Source: Engraulis encrasicolus
Lineage: Eukaryota; Chordata; Actinopteri; Clupeiformes; Engraulidae
Assembly (NCBI RefSeq): GCF_034702125.1
Contig: NC_085871.1
Location: 36,585,659 to 36,649,658, forward strand
DNA: 64,000 nt
Direction of reading: 5' to 3'
Of this stretch, positions 30,356-40,999 are shown one piece after another. The position numbers were made by a program, and so were the translations under genes. The stretch's first letter is position 1; each line of letters opens with the position of its first letter. The notes beneath the pieces were generated by a model. It searched no databases. It was not told the DNA's origin and worked only from the letters and a program-made list of their open reading frames with translations.

Positions 30356-30606
30356 TTTACTACCAAACCGGCGTCAGTTGCTAATCAAGAGAGCAGTGTG
30401 CTATCGAAATTTTCAGACTCCTGCAACTTCCCTACGTCATCGCCCCCAGAATGCACTGCGCGGCGAAAACATCCGTTGGTCACCGAAAAATGTAGTTTTT
30501 AAGGGCATGGCAGTATTTTATGATTTTTTTTAAACAAAATATTTTCGTCAAAAATAATAAGTGTGGTCTATCAGCCCATATTCTTCATAGCCGGGGATCC
30601 TTTTAA

Positions 30607-31735
30607 ACCACACTCACACAGCAAACGCGAGGAGAGAAGCACTCGTTACACTTTAGCTGCCGGCGGTGAAAATCTTCTCCATCTGAACGTTTACCCCAGC
30701 AGGTTTTAACCAACTTTTAATCAAGGTTCGGCACTTTAGAGCTTCCATTCTGTGGACTGGACTTTAAAGAGGTAATTTGTGTGACATGCTACCTTTTGCA
30801 AGAGCCTGTTCAACACCTGCTGATTATTACTGTGAAGCTAACCTACGTGAAGTGTATGTGTTTGTGTGGCCTTGGTGCCATTTTGTGTGCATTTTACTGA
30901 AATGGTCATGTTATTTTTATTGCTGCTACAGAAGATCCCTACCATTTCCTGGTGCTGGCCTGGACAGAAAGCGAGAGTGCAAACCATAAAGTAACAAGGT
31001 ATTTTAAGTTGTACCTACACATTGTGGTTTAACTCATTTTAAATGACTATGAAGATGTGAGGTTAATGATTGTGTATCTTATGTGTTGTTTTACAGACGT
31101 TAATGCAACCACTGTTTTTTTTTAGATATTTATTGTGAGGTTTAATTCGTAAGAAGCTCAATAATCGTAACGTGAATATCAGGCTCGCTTGATTTCAGTA
31201 CCGCCTCAACCACCTCCAGTCTTTGTGTTTATGTCTGTCTTTTCTTTATGTTTTGTTATAATCATTTATTTTGGTCAGGCTGTGGCTGGGTCGCTGGTAA
31301 AAGGGGCTTAGTAGTACACCCCTCACGAGTGTAGTGTATGGGATTCCTTCCCTGTCTGCGGTGTAGGCTAAACAAGTTAACTCTTGTGTTAACCCTTGTA
31401 GTGTGTAGTGTACAGCCCTGAGTTGGCCCAGCTTGCCGTGCTGTGTAAAGAGGTTAACCCTTGTAGTGTGTAGTGTACGGCCCAGAGTTGGCCCAGCTTG
31501 CCGTGTAGGTAACGGGTGGGTGTATTATTCAGTGGGGTGAGCACAGTAGAGCCTACTTGCCCGGGTGATTTGCCACAGCTGACCTAGTTATTTTCTGTTT
31601 ATTCATTTTTCTTTATCTTGTTTGTTAATAAAATTGATATTATTTTTTGCACATCAGCCTCCTCCTTTTATTAATTAATCTCAGTGAATACCGTGACCTG
31701 TAGAGTACCCCCTAGTGGCCATTGGTGGGGTTACA
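30607..31735 (+). repeat. 5' LTR, part b
   Basis: It continues ACCACACTCACACAGC... and matches 33577-34380 and then 39944-40283. It contains AATAAA near 31627 (polyadenylation signal of the R region) and ends GGTGGGGTTACA, directly before the primer-binding site. A 70-codon frame at 30777 is repeated exactly in the other LTR and has no recognised function. Confidence 0.93.
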
Positions 31736-31737
31736 TT

Positions 31738-31756
31738 TGGCGCTGCGAGCAGGGTT
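31738..31756 (+). other. Primer-binding site, complementary to tRNA-Ser(UGA)
   Basis: TGGCGCTGCGAGCAGGGTT begins two bases after the LTR end. It is complementary to the 3' end of vertebrate tRNA-Ser(UGA) (...AACCCTGCTCGCTGCGCCA, recalled from memory) with one mismatch. Confidence 0.7.
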
Positions 31757-31969
31757 GGAGGCTGTGTGCTTTATTTTTGTTTTGTTGTATTTCGTTTACT
31801 TTTCTGGAGGTGGTTAGAAGTGAGCCATAGCAGAGTAAGACAAAAAAACACACAAAAAGAACAGTGGTTGCATTTAGGAGCACGAACTACTCATCGCTCT
31901 CAAGCACCCCACCTCTCGTACTGAAGCAAGTCACCCATCGAGCTCAAGCACCCCAGGTCTCTCTCCAGC

Positions 31970-32548
31970 ATGTCGGACCCTGAGAGCTTGGAGGCTCTGG
32001 TGAGGGCCTTCACAGACTTGACGAAACAGCTGCAGGCTGTCAACGAGCAGCTTCGAGGTAGCCAACCCTCTCTGGACGGAGGGGTGGCATCACAGCGGCC
32101 GTTTTTCCAGACTGCTGTCACAGTATCAGGTCTGACTGCTGCAGAAAAGAGGCCAGTTGAGAACATTTCCAATGGAGGACCGGGACAGGCCGAGAGAGAC
32201 CGGTGTGCTTCTTCACTCCAGTCCTCTACCGAAAAGACTTTGCTTGTGTGTGATGTGTTGGGTGGGGAAGCTGGTAGGGTAGTAAAGTTCAGTCCACCAG
32301 GTATTTTAAAGGAGAATTTACACTGTTTTAAGTCTCTTAATACGCTTAACCGCCAGTTTTATCACCGCCGGCAGCAGGAAGTTAGTGCTTATCCATGTAA
32401 GTCTTACCTGCGTCTTAATTACGAAGGACACAAAGTCAGTGTATGTCAGGCCACCCTTCCACCAGAGCCAGAGCCAGGGCCAGTGCCTCACAGTGGGGGG
32501 CCCGCTGAGGATGAAGCCTACTGTAGTGTCGGGCCACAGGAAAACTAG
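31970..32548 (+). CDS. Short gag-like ORF of the LTR element (192 aa), family not recognised
   Basis: It starts MSDPESLEALVRAFTDL and continues TKQLQAVNEQLRGSQ, an amphipathic, probably coiled-coil N-terminus as seen in several LTR-element Gag proteins. A low-complexity middle and a C-terminus rich in Pro/Glu follow. No zinc knuckle, protease or major-homology region is visible. The start is the first ATG after the LTR leader, 235 bases from the LTR end. It may be a truncated Gag or a chance ORF in a non-autonomous element; the 192-codon length favours a remnant. Confidence 0.4.
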   Translation: MSDPESLEALVRAFTDLTKQLQAVNEQLRGSQPSLDGGVASQRPFFQTAVTVSGLTAAEKRPVENISNGGPGQAERDRCASSLQSSTEKTLLVCDVLGGEAGRVVKFSPPGILKENLHCFKSLNTLNRQFYHRRQQEVSAYPCKSYLRLNYEGHKVSVCQATLPPEPEPGPVPHSGGPAEDEAYCSVGPQEN

Positions 32549-33014
32549 CGCCCTCTGGTGCCGAGAGCCAGGCATCGGGAGGGGACTTGCTGGGCTCAGT
32601 GGAACAGTCAGCTCCATCATCTTCACAGCGTAGTGGGAACCACCCCATCATCGACGTTCGTTTTGGGGGAGGTGACGACACGCTGCCATTTACATAATGG
32701 ATCGATGGCGACTGTAGTAACAGAAGATTCCTTCAATCCGTGTCTACAGCCACGAAGGGGAGAAGTCATGCGAAGGCCACAGGAAAACTAGCGCCCTCCA
32801 GTGTTGAGAGTCAGGCACTGGGAGGGGCTTGGTTGTGCTCAGAGAAACAGTCAGCCTCATCGAGTTCACAGCGTAGTGGAAACTGCCCCATCATCGACGT
32901 TCGTTTTGCGGAAAGACCACACGCTGCCTGTTAAAGACAGGCTCGATAGCGACTGCAACAACAGAGAACTCCTTCAATTTGTGTGTACAGCCATAGATTG
33001 GAGAAGTTATGCAG
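32533..33014 (+). repeat. Tandem duplication (about 244-bp unit, 2 copies) in the LTR internal region
   Basis: 'GGCCACAGGAAAACTAGCGCCCTC...CATCATCGACGTTCGTTTTG...GGAGAAGT.ATGC' occurs at about 32533-32776 and 32777-33014. A second, smaller duplication ('GTGAAAGACTCCCTCGACCCTATTACCAAG') lies at 33132 and 33328. The region has no pol genes. Confidence 0.8.
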
Positions 33015-33450
33015 CCATGTGATTGGCTTCGGAGAAAGGTGGATAATGGACTGGCCAGTCTGTACCTGGGCTACCTGGAGCTGGGCTTGGAGGTCCTGGG
33101 TAGAGTGCTACCGAAGACTGGAGTACTCGCAGTGAAAGACTCCCTCGACCCTATTACCAAGAAGCAGAAGAAGTCTGTCCCTGTCTCAGGTCTGCTCAGG
33201 AGGACAGTTGGCTGTTGTGAAGGTGCACGTTCAAGAGTCGGGGGACAAGGGTGCAACTCTACGCAGTGCAGCCCCTATGCCTCAGAAAAAAAGAGGGTAG
33301 AGTGCTATCGACGACTGAAGTACTCGTAGTGAAAGACTCCCTCGACCCTATTACCAAGCTGCAGAAGTCTGTCCAAGAGGAACGCCATCCACAGCTGTTA
33401 CCAAGAACTCTTCCCGGCCATGGCACTAGTGGTCACCGGGACGGTGCCCT

Positions 33451-33467
33451 TAAAAAGTGGGGGAATA
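33451..33467 (+). other. Polypurine tract
   Basis: TAAAAAGTGGGGGAATA lies immediately upstream of the 3' LTR start TGTGAC. It would prime plus-strand synthesis. Confidence 0.8.
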
Positions 33468-34380
33468 TGTGACAGGCACTTGCCCTGGCTCTTTAAATCT
33501 TAGTTAGGTCCCGATTGGTTGGCAGCCCTGCACGTGTCACATGACCTGGTAGCTCCAATTTTCCCTTTGTTCTTAAACCACACTCACACAGCAAACGCGA
33601 GGAGAGAAGCACTCGTTACACTTTAGCTGCCGGCGGTGAAAATCTTCTCCATCTGAACGTTTACCCCAGCAGGTTTTAACCAACTTTTAATCAAGGCTCG
33701 GCACTTTAGAGCTTCCATTCTGTGGACTGGACTTTAAAGAGGTAATTTGTGTGACATGCTACCTTTTGCAAGAGCCTGTTCAACACCTGCTGATTATTAC
33801 TGTGAAGCTAACCTACGTGAAGTGTATGTGTTTGTGTGGCCTTGGTGCCATTTTGTGTGCATTTTACTGAAATGGTCATGTTATTTTTATTGCTGCTACA
33901 GAAGATCCCTACCATTTCCTGGTGCTGGCCTGGACAGAAAGCGAGAGTGCAAACCATAAAGTAACAAGGTATTTTAAGTTGTACCTACACATTGTGGTTT
34001 AACTCATTTTAAATGACTATGAAGATGTGAGGTTAATGATTGTGTATCTTATGTGTTGTTTTACAGACGTTAATGCAACCACTGTTTTTTTTTAGATATT
34101 TATTGTGAGGTTTAATTCGTAAGAAGCTCAATAATCGTAACGTGAATATCAGGCTCGCTTGATTTCAGTACCGCCTCAACCACCTCCAGTCTTTGTGTTT
34201 ATGTCTGTCTTTTCTTTATGTTTTGTTATAATCATTTATTTTGGTCAGGCTGTGGCTGGGTCGCTGGTAAAAGGGGCTTAGTAGTACACCCCTCACGAGT
34301 GTAGTGGCTGGGATTCCTTCCCTGTGTGCGGTGTAGGCTAAACAAGTTAACTCTTGTGTTAACCCTTGTAGTGTGTTGTG
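33468..34380 (+). repeat. 3' LTR, part a
   Basis: It starts TGTGACAGGCAC and is collinear with the 5' LTR. Only a handful of differences are visible over about 910 bases (for example CAAGGCTCGG versus CAAGGTTCGG, TAGTGGCTGGG versus TAGTGTATGGG). It retains the uninterrupted TTCTTAAACC site. It is cut at 34380 by the hAT-like insertion and resumes at 39944. Confidence 0.93.
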
Positions 34381-35638
34381 CAGTGGCGGAGCACTGGTAT
34401 TGTGGCAGGGGGGGCGAGAGATGTTTCAGAGGCCCCTTTCCTTACTATTTGGAGGGTGCGTTTTGGCTATCCAAAAGGCACCTTTGGAGTCTCCAAATGG
34501 TACTTTTTGGAGACTTGGGAAAAACGCATGTGCATATCCACACATAATTGTCTTGGGAAAGGTCATACATAGCTGTAACAAGATCCCCTTTGACACACAG
34601 CTTCAGTGGACTTGGGAGTATGTCTCAAATGTGTTTCTAAGGTCAAATGTATCAGCTAAACTGATGAAATGTGGTACTATCCTGGGATTTTCAAAACCGG
34701 ATTTCAGAAAAGAAGATGTTCCAACCCCTGTAAGTCCTTGGCAGTGCATCACAAAATCTTCCTGACTCTTCATATGGATTCTACAGAGTCTCTACTTTTC
34801 AATGGTACCAGCCACTTCTTGATAGGTCAAAGTATGCAGACACAAGAGCCATTTAAGTAGGCGTTGTGCAAAACCTCAAAAAACCTCAAAAATAGCCCCG
34901 AAGCTTAAGAGGTTAATATCCGATTACAGTAGTTCTATCTAGCTTAACACAACATTAGCCCATATGTTCTTCACTTCGTATGCATACAGTAGTCTAACAG
35001 TCCTTCACCACGGTTGCCTGCCTACATCATGCTAACCAGAGCTAAAGGCAACCAACCTCAGTGGGTATTGCCTACTGTGGTGTTCAAAAGTCAGCACAGC
35101 AGCAGTCTATTCGCAATTCGGGAACTGATTAGGTTAGGCTACTAAATTATAAAGGTATAGTTCCATAAACAGCCCGAGCCCTGCCATGGATTGTGTAACC
35201 TACACATACTGGGTAAAGTAGGCTACACCTTGTCTCCGGTTAGCCAAGCTAGCTGAAGACTACTTTATGACTGTGCAGTACAAAACAAAAGTGACAACAA
35301 TTTAGACGTGGTGCGGTGGAGATGACATGCCGCGGCGGACATGATAATAAAACCCTTCTGTCCCTACCTTGTCTTCTTCGTAGAATCTTTTTAGTAGGCT
35401 ATCCATATTTTCTCGCGAGTCCACACTGTTAACGTATGCCTTTGAATTGAACATTTTAGGCTATATTCTGCCTTCAATCAGGCCAGAAGGCAGAAGGCAT
35501 ACAACGGAGATTAAAACAAAAGCCCGCGTTTCACTGACAACCATGATGAATTTAATTTGGCTAGAAACCACTATTAAAAAAGAAGGCAACTATCCCATGC
35601 ATCTGGGCAGAATCCGCTTTGGGTGACTATGGCAGCTC

Positions 35639-38600
35639 ATAGTGTGGTATGAATTGTCTGAAAAACAGCTCCCGTAGGATTTTGATGCTAAAATTGATTT
35701 TATTGTTTCATTTGCTTCATTTGGGGTCCTACTATTGAAAAATTATGGGTTTCGAATTTTCTGACCCCGTTATACCCCTCCTCTAGGGGGCGCTTTTTGG
35801 CCCTGGCCAGTATAGCTACCGAACCCATATATCTACTAATAATTATCACATTTTCACAATCTTGGTGTCAATTACAGGGTTATTGATGATGCTGAGTCCA
35901 TTTATGACAGTTTCATTATGGCCAGAAGTTGCTATTACACATATTTCGGAGATTTAAAGGCTATTTTGTCCACCTACAAGCCTCCTGTGGGGGATATGAC
36001 TACTATGGCATCCGTCTCATTGGATCTGTGCACATAATTTAAATAATAAAGATTTCAATTCTATTAGTGTCAGTACTGTAAGAAAATGAGGGGTTGCAAA
36101 TTTTATGACCCTTTATGGCCCTCCTCTAGGGGGCGCTTTGTCACCTCGGCCAAGATACTTAGTGCAACCATAAATGCAGCAATAAAGATCAGATTTTCAC
36201 AATAATGGTATCAAATTAGGGGTTGTGGAGGATCCTGAACCCATTCATAGCAGTTCTACTGTGATCAGAAGTTGTTATGACTCATTTTTAGGTTGAGGTC
36301 AAGAATTGTCATTCTTTAATTGATGAGATTGGTCAATAACACGATTAAAAATGAATATACCAGGATCCCCTTGAAATAAAGACTAAATATCAACTAACCA
36401 GAGGGGGTTGTGCGCTTTCAGGAAGTTGATGCTGACCAACTGTGTAATTTGTATGTGAACAACAACAGTAGCTGTGTTTAATATAGTGCCTTTTTGGTTG
36501 GAGTTAAAGGCCCCATTTTTGAAGTAACAGTTTCGAAGTGAAAAAGATAATGTGCTGTAATGGTAATATCAACTAATTCATAAAAAAATGCATGAACATG
36601 AATAGTAACCAGCCTGCTTGAACATAAATCCCTTCCTTGAAAACCACACCACTTCTTTCTATCTAAGGAAGAATTGGGCAGACACTAAAAAAACAACTGA
36701 TCACTGAGGAGTGCTGGTCATTAAGGAGTGCTGCTTCACTTGTTAAGCAGGTGCATGTTGGCACAAGGAAATAAGTCACTTCAAGATATGATCAAACTAA
36801 ACTCCAGTTGCAACCATAGCATCAACAATTAGAACTCTGGTTCAGCTTGTGTACTGTCAGTCATTTGAAGGGACACCAGCATTTCACCTGTAGCTCTTTC
36901 AACAGCATGCATGAGGCTCAGCAGTTGGTATATAGAGAGGTACATCTATAGTGCACATGGAGCATGGTACAAATAACATGTTATGCTGTAATTTTCAATT
37001 GTCTCCTCTAGTTTAGGCACAAGCTCACTGAAGCCTGCTTCCATGTGTAATAAGGAAGTAAAGTATCTCTGGAGTCTCTCCTGAATGAAATGTTCAAACT
37101 ATTTCGGACCTTTCTCTGAAGAGGAGACTGAAGTGCAAATGAATTGCCAGTGCAGTAGAGCTTAATTGAATTATTCATCTTCACAGCTTTTGCCCTTGAT
37201 CTGATGGCAACATGTCACCTAAGCTGGGAGTGTTCAGAATGCACAGACTTGCTGGATTGAGGGGAGCGGTACAATTACTGCATCACAATATGAGCAAGAT
37301 GTGGTGTTGTGGTGACAAGACAAAGGCAGTGGCATCTTCACTCAGTCCTTCTTTCCCACCATGACACTTGAGCTTCCTACTCTAGGTTTTGATCTGTGAA
37401 CGAATGACTGAAGGGAACCTCTGATTTGGCCGCAACAAAATCACCTTACTGTAGAACATAGGATCATCTTGTTTCAGAGCATTAATCTGAGCAAGATGGA
37501 CTGCCATGAGGCGAGCATAATTCAGGAGATCATATGCAAAGAAGTACTTGATAAGGTTCCTCATGACAGCCAGATAACCTTCCCAGTCCACTGGACAACA
37601 AGCACTAATGATATGTTGAAGACTCTCCACTTGCTCTTATAGGTGTTGTACAAGAAACTGAGCAAACTCTAGTGTCTTCTCCTGATTGAAGAGGTTGGGT
37701 ATTTTCCAAATAAAAGGCCTAGATGTTACTCTGCAATTGCAATGCAACTGGACTGAGCAGGACATTGCATCAAAGGAAATGGCATCAAATCTCATCACAA
37801 TAATAGCCAGGCTAGTTGGGATGTGATATGCAAGGGCCCAGATGTGTGCTTTCCCACCAAAGATTCCACGGAGAGCTGCTGAAGAGCATGAACCACTTTC
37901 AATGGAGAATACAATGCCTCTTCCATGAATTGTTTTCCCCCAAGAGCAAACAGTGCAGCAAACACTGCATACCTATGTGCAAAACACCTGGTCTCAGAAT
38001 CCAGTCACCATTGCCCAGTGACCGCTGAATCTCAAGAGCATGCAAGAGCAAAGGTGACTCCTAAAGAGTTCTCCTCTATGAGTCTCAAATGGCTGGGATA
38101 TCAGTGGAGATTTGGTGGAGCAAGTATGGATGACTTCATACAACCAATTTCTTGGGATTTTTGGTAGTTTGTTCATTTATGGACAGAATGAGAGCATCAT
38201 GGTCAGTTTCCTCTTATGTGCCTAGCTGCTGCTGCTCATTCTTATTTGTGTGCCTTTCTCACTTTCTGTGGTGTTGGTTGGATCTGTTGCTAACTAATTG
38301 GCAAGTGTCCATGTATGAGTGAAGGCTTTGGATAGTGTAGTCCACATGTCTCTGTTTGAAAGTTGTAAATCGAACTGGCCTGGTCCTGATGATTGGTTGC
38401 TGCAAGTGTTTTACATCAAACCTGAGATATGGGGACAGGAGCTCCTCAGGGATGACAAGGAGTTGGTTGACAGCATCTAGTGTAAATATTTATCTCTTTG
38501 ATTTGCATTACAACCACTGTGCCATGGAATGTGTTCTGTCCAGTGGGGTTTTTCTAGAAGTTTAAGTTTGTAAATTACAGTTGTAATTGTTTAAAAAAAA

Positions 38601-39472
38601 AAAATCAGGTGAACAAAACTCGCCAGCCTCGTTCATGTTTTGCAGAACACCTTGTTCTAATAGTTTTTTCGAGTCCAATTATTCTTTGATAGTCAATGCC
38701 AATATAAACATCCATAGAGAAATAATGACTTCAGTTGCTCTGGTAGCATTGGTCACCTTTGGTGTACACGCACATTTAGACAGTTATTATCTTCTGTTAA
38801 ACGGTTTTGTTTAACAGGTGGCCTCAACCTGAAAATGAGTCATAACAACTTCTGATCACAGTAGAACTGTCATAAATGGATTCAGGATCCTCCATAACCC
38901 CTAATTTGATACCATTATTGTGAAAATAGGATCTTTATTGCTGCATTTATGGTTGCACTATGTATCTTGGCCGAGGTGACAAAGCGCCCCCTAGAGGGGG
39001 GGCATAAAGGGGTCATAAAACTTGAAACCTATCATTTTCTCACAGTACTGATCCTAATAGAATTGAAATCTTTATTAGTTATATTATGTGCACAGATCCA
39101 ATGTGACTGATGCCATAGTAGTTATATCCCCCACACGAGGCTTGTATGTGGACAAAATAGCCTTTAAATCTCCAAAATATGTGTAATAGCAACTTCTGAC
39201 CATAATGAAACTGTCATAAATGGACTCAGCATCATCAATAACCCTGTAATTGACACCAAGATTGTGAAAATGTGATAATTATTAGTAGATATATGGGTTC
39301 GGTAGCTATACTGGCTAGGGCCAGAAAGCGCCCCCTAGAGGAGGGGTATAACGGGGTCAGAAAATTCGAAACCCATCATTTTTCAATAGTAGGACCCCAA
39401 ATGAAGCAAATGAAGCAATAAAATCAATTTTAGCATCAAAATCCTACGGAATGACATCTCATACCACACTAT
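35639..39472. mobile_element. Foldback module with 650-bp inverted arms around a decayed gene
   Basis: The left arm 35639-36299 and right arm 38822-39472 are reverse complements along their length (ATAGTGTGGTATGA...CCTCTAGGGGGCGCTTTTTGG... and inversely), with scattered substitutions and small indels. The 2.5-kb spacer 36300-38821 contains the decayed reading frame at 37382-37630. Either this is a separate long-TIR transposon nested in the hAT, or the hAT carries it as its interior. No TSD was found at the outer arm ends. Confidence 0.8.
37382..37630 (-). pseudogene. Decayed ORF with FFAYD.LNYAR motif (unnamed transposon-associated family)
   Basis: An 82-codon minus-strand frame contains CCPVDWEGYLAVMRN, then LIKYFFAYDLLNYARLM and VHLAQINALKQDDP. 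I recall the FFAYDxLNYARxMPVHLAQM motif from a large set of uncharacterised multicopy proteins in fish and invertebrates, but I know no function for it. Flanking frames on the same strand are broken by stops. It lies between the two long inverted arms, so it may be the relic of that module's own protein. Confidence 0.5.
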
Positions 39473-39943
39473 CACGCTCTGTTTACATACAGCCAGAGCA
39501 GGGTTCTAAACTCAGCCAATCATGTGTTATCTCCCACAATTCCAGACCGCAATGTAAAAATAAAAAAAACCCTGTACGTCGTTCTTAAAAGATCCTTAAT
39601 GTCATTTGAAACATTTTTGTGCATATTCTTCCGCCCATGTAATGACCTGTTGGCTATATATTAACAAAAAGTACCACTACTGTGCCATTGGTAATAGTGT
39701 TTAAAAGCCCCACCGTCGTGCTGGAGTCTGTCCTCGTAATAAGCTATGAGTCTCCCCTCAACCACATTATTGCCGGATAAGAGTGCTACACTGACTTTCG
39801 CTAATGCGCGTATCATCGCATCGCGTCATGTCGGGGCCTCATCTTCATGGGGCGCTAGAAGTATTTCGGGGGCCCCCTCGGGCCCGGGGCCGGGGTTTTT
39901 TTGGCGCCGGTGCCCCCCCCCAGCTCCGCCCCTGTGTGTAGTG

Positions 39944-40283
39944 TACAGCCCTGAGTTGGCCCAGCTTGCCGCGCTGTGTAAAGAGGTTAACCCTTGTAGT
40001 GTGTAGTGTACGGCCCAGAGTTGGCCCAGCTTGCCGTGTAGGTAACGGGTGGGTGTATTATTATTCAGTGGGGTGAGCACAGTAGAGCCTCCTTGCCCGG
40101 GTGATTTGCCACAGCTGACCTAGTTATTTTCTGTTTAGTTTTCTGTTTATTCATATTTCTTTATCTTGTTTGTTAATAAAAGTGATATTATTTTTGCACA
40201 TCAGCCTCCTCCCTTTATTAATTAATCTCAGTGAATACCCTTGACCTGTTGAGCACCCACTAGTGGCCATTGGTGGGGTTACA
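39944..40283 (+). repeat. 3' LTR, part b
   Basis: It continues TACAGCCCTGAGTTGGCCC and ends GGTGGGGTTACA. It includes AATAAA near 40176. It is visibly more diverged from its 5' counterpart (31396-31735) than part a is, including a 3-bp ATT and an approximately 11-bp TTAGTTTTCTG insertion. Confidence 0.92.
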
Positions 40284-40996
40284 TTACATAGTTTACATAT
40301 TGTTTGAAATGCCTCAACATACAGTATATCATGTCAATATTCAGAGGGCCAATTCTGAAAAGTGCTTTTGCAGACATGTCAGGGTACAAGTTGACAGCCA
40401 ATTTTAATACAGAAGTCTTCACTTCAGGACACACCGTGGTTAACTTATCTACTAACACAGCTAAGAAAGAGTTGGCACACCATCCTCTTTGGTTGGTAAA
40501 CCTCTGACACAACTGAAAGTACAGGTACGGTAACGGTCGGCTTTCACACCTCCAAAAGATCCGCACCAGGTTTGGGTTCCTTTGGTCTGGATAGAGTCTG
40601 ACCTTTCAACTCGGTCTTGGTCGCTTGTTTAGCCACAGTAGGCTTTTCATTGAAGGTATATTCTTAAATTGCTGCGCACACTGGGCAAAAAACTGGTGAC
40701 AAATCAACCTGTTACTGCAGCAGCACGCCACACCAATTTGTGTGCCAAACAGTATAATTACTCTTCAGCTCACCAAGGCTCTAAACCTTCCGTGCTGAAA
40801 AAAATATCCATTAGCGCTGCACAGCCAAGTGTAGAGTTGTGACTCTCACATTGCAGAGAAGCCCAAACAGTTATTGTCCTAAATAATCCTGATCCTGGAA
40901 GGAGGGTTGGAAGGCACCATTATCAGTAAGACTTCCTGATTTATCTGATGGTGGCTTTTAAATGCCCCCCATATATACACACAAGTGAGCACAGAT
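40284..40996. other. Right flank of the LTR element, no gene recognised
   Basis: No exon was seen. A fragment near 40560-40625 (CCAGGTTTGGGTTCCTTTGGTCTGG) resembles the interior of the adjacent MITE. Confidence 0.5.
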
Positions 40997-40999
40997 TAA

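Larger units (their letters stand above)
24098..30602. mobile_element. 6.5-kb TTAA-flanked DNA transposon with decayed THAP gene
   Basis: The ends are perfect 16-bp inverted repeats AAGGATCCCCGGCTAT / ATAGCCGGGGATCCTT, flanked by TTAA (24094-24097, 30603-30606). The intact 3' LTR reads GTTCTTAAACC at the same place, confirming the empty site and a 4-bp TTAA duplication. TTAA targets occur in the piggyBac and Kolobok superfamilies; the THAP-type exon at its right end favours Kolobok. It also carries a decayed plus-strand multi-exon gene and four nested elements. Stretches without a listed feature (24099-24400, 27232-28595) show nothing else I can name. Confidence 0.92.
34381..39934. mobile_element. 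5.55-kb hAT-like element in the 3' LTR
   Basis: It begins CAGTGGCGGAGC and ends GCTCCGCCCCTG (12-bp inverted ends, one mismatch). It is flanked by TGTGTTGTG (34372-34380) and TGTGTAGTG (39935-39943), an 8-9 bp duplication with one mismatch that matches the uninterrupted 5' LTR sequence TGTGTAGTG. The ends equal those of the small MITE at 3997-4155. No hAT transposase domain (RNase H-like, BED finger or dimerisation motif) was recognised. The interior is dominated by the foldback module at 35639-39472. Confidence 0.85.
23989..40283 (+). mobile_element. Non-autonomous LTR retrotransposon, both LTRs interrupted
   Basis: Two LTRs of about 1.24 kb start TGTGAC and end TTACA. They surround a 1.73-kb internal region with a primer-binding site and a polypurine tract but no protease, RT, RNase H or integrase. 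The full span is 16.3 kb because a 6.5-kb TTAA element sits in the 5' LTR and a 5.55-kb hAT-like element in the 3' LTR. Each uninterrupted LTR gives the empty site for the other. The expected 4-6 bp TSD is not found (GCAAG on the left, TTACA on the right). Plus-strand orientation follows from the PBS/PPT order. Confidence 0.9.

Noticed and set aside
30777..30989. 70-codon ORF in the 5' LTR, identical at 33747-33959
   Set aside because: Identity follows from LTR duplication; no motif, and too short to support a gene.
32318..32681. Antisense ORFs over the LTR internal region
   Set aside because: They overlap the 31970-32548 frame in antisense and contain no retroelement motif.
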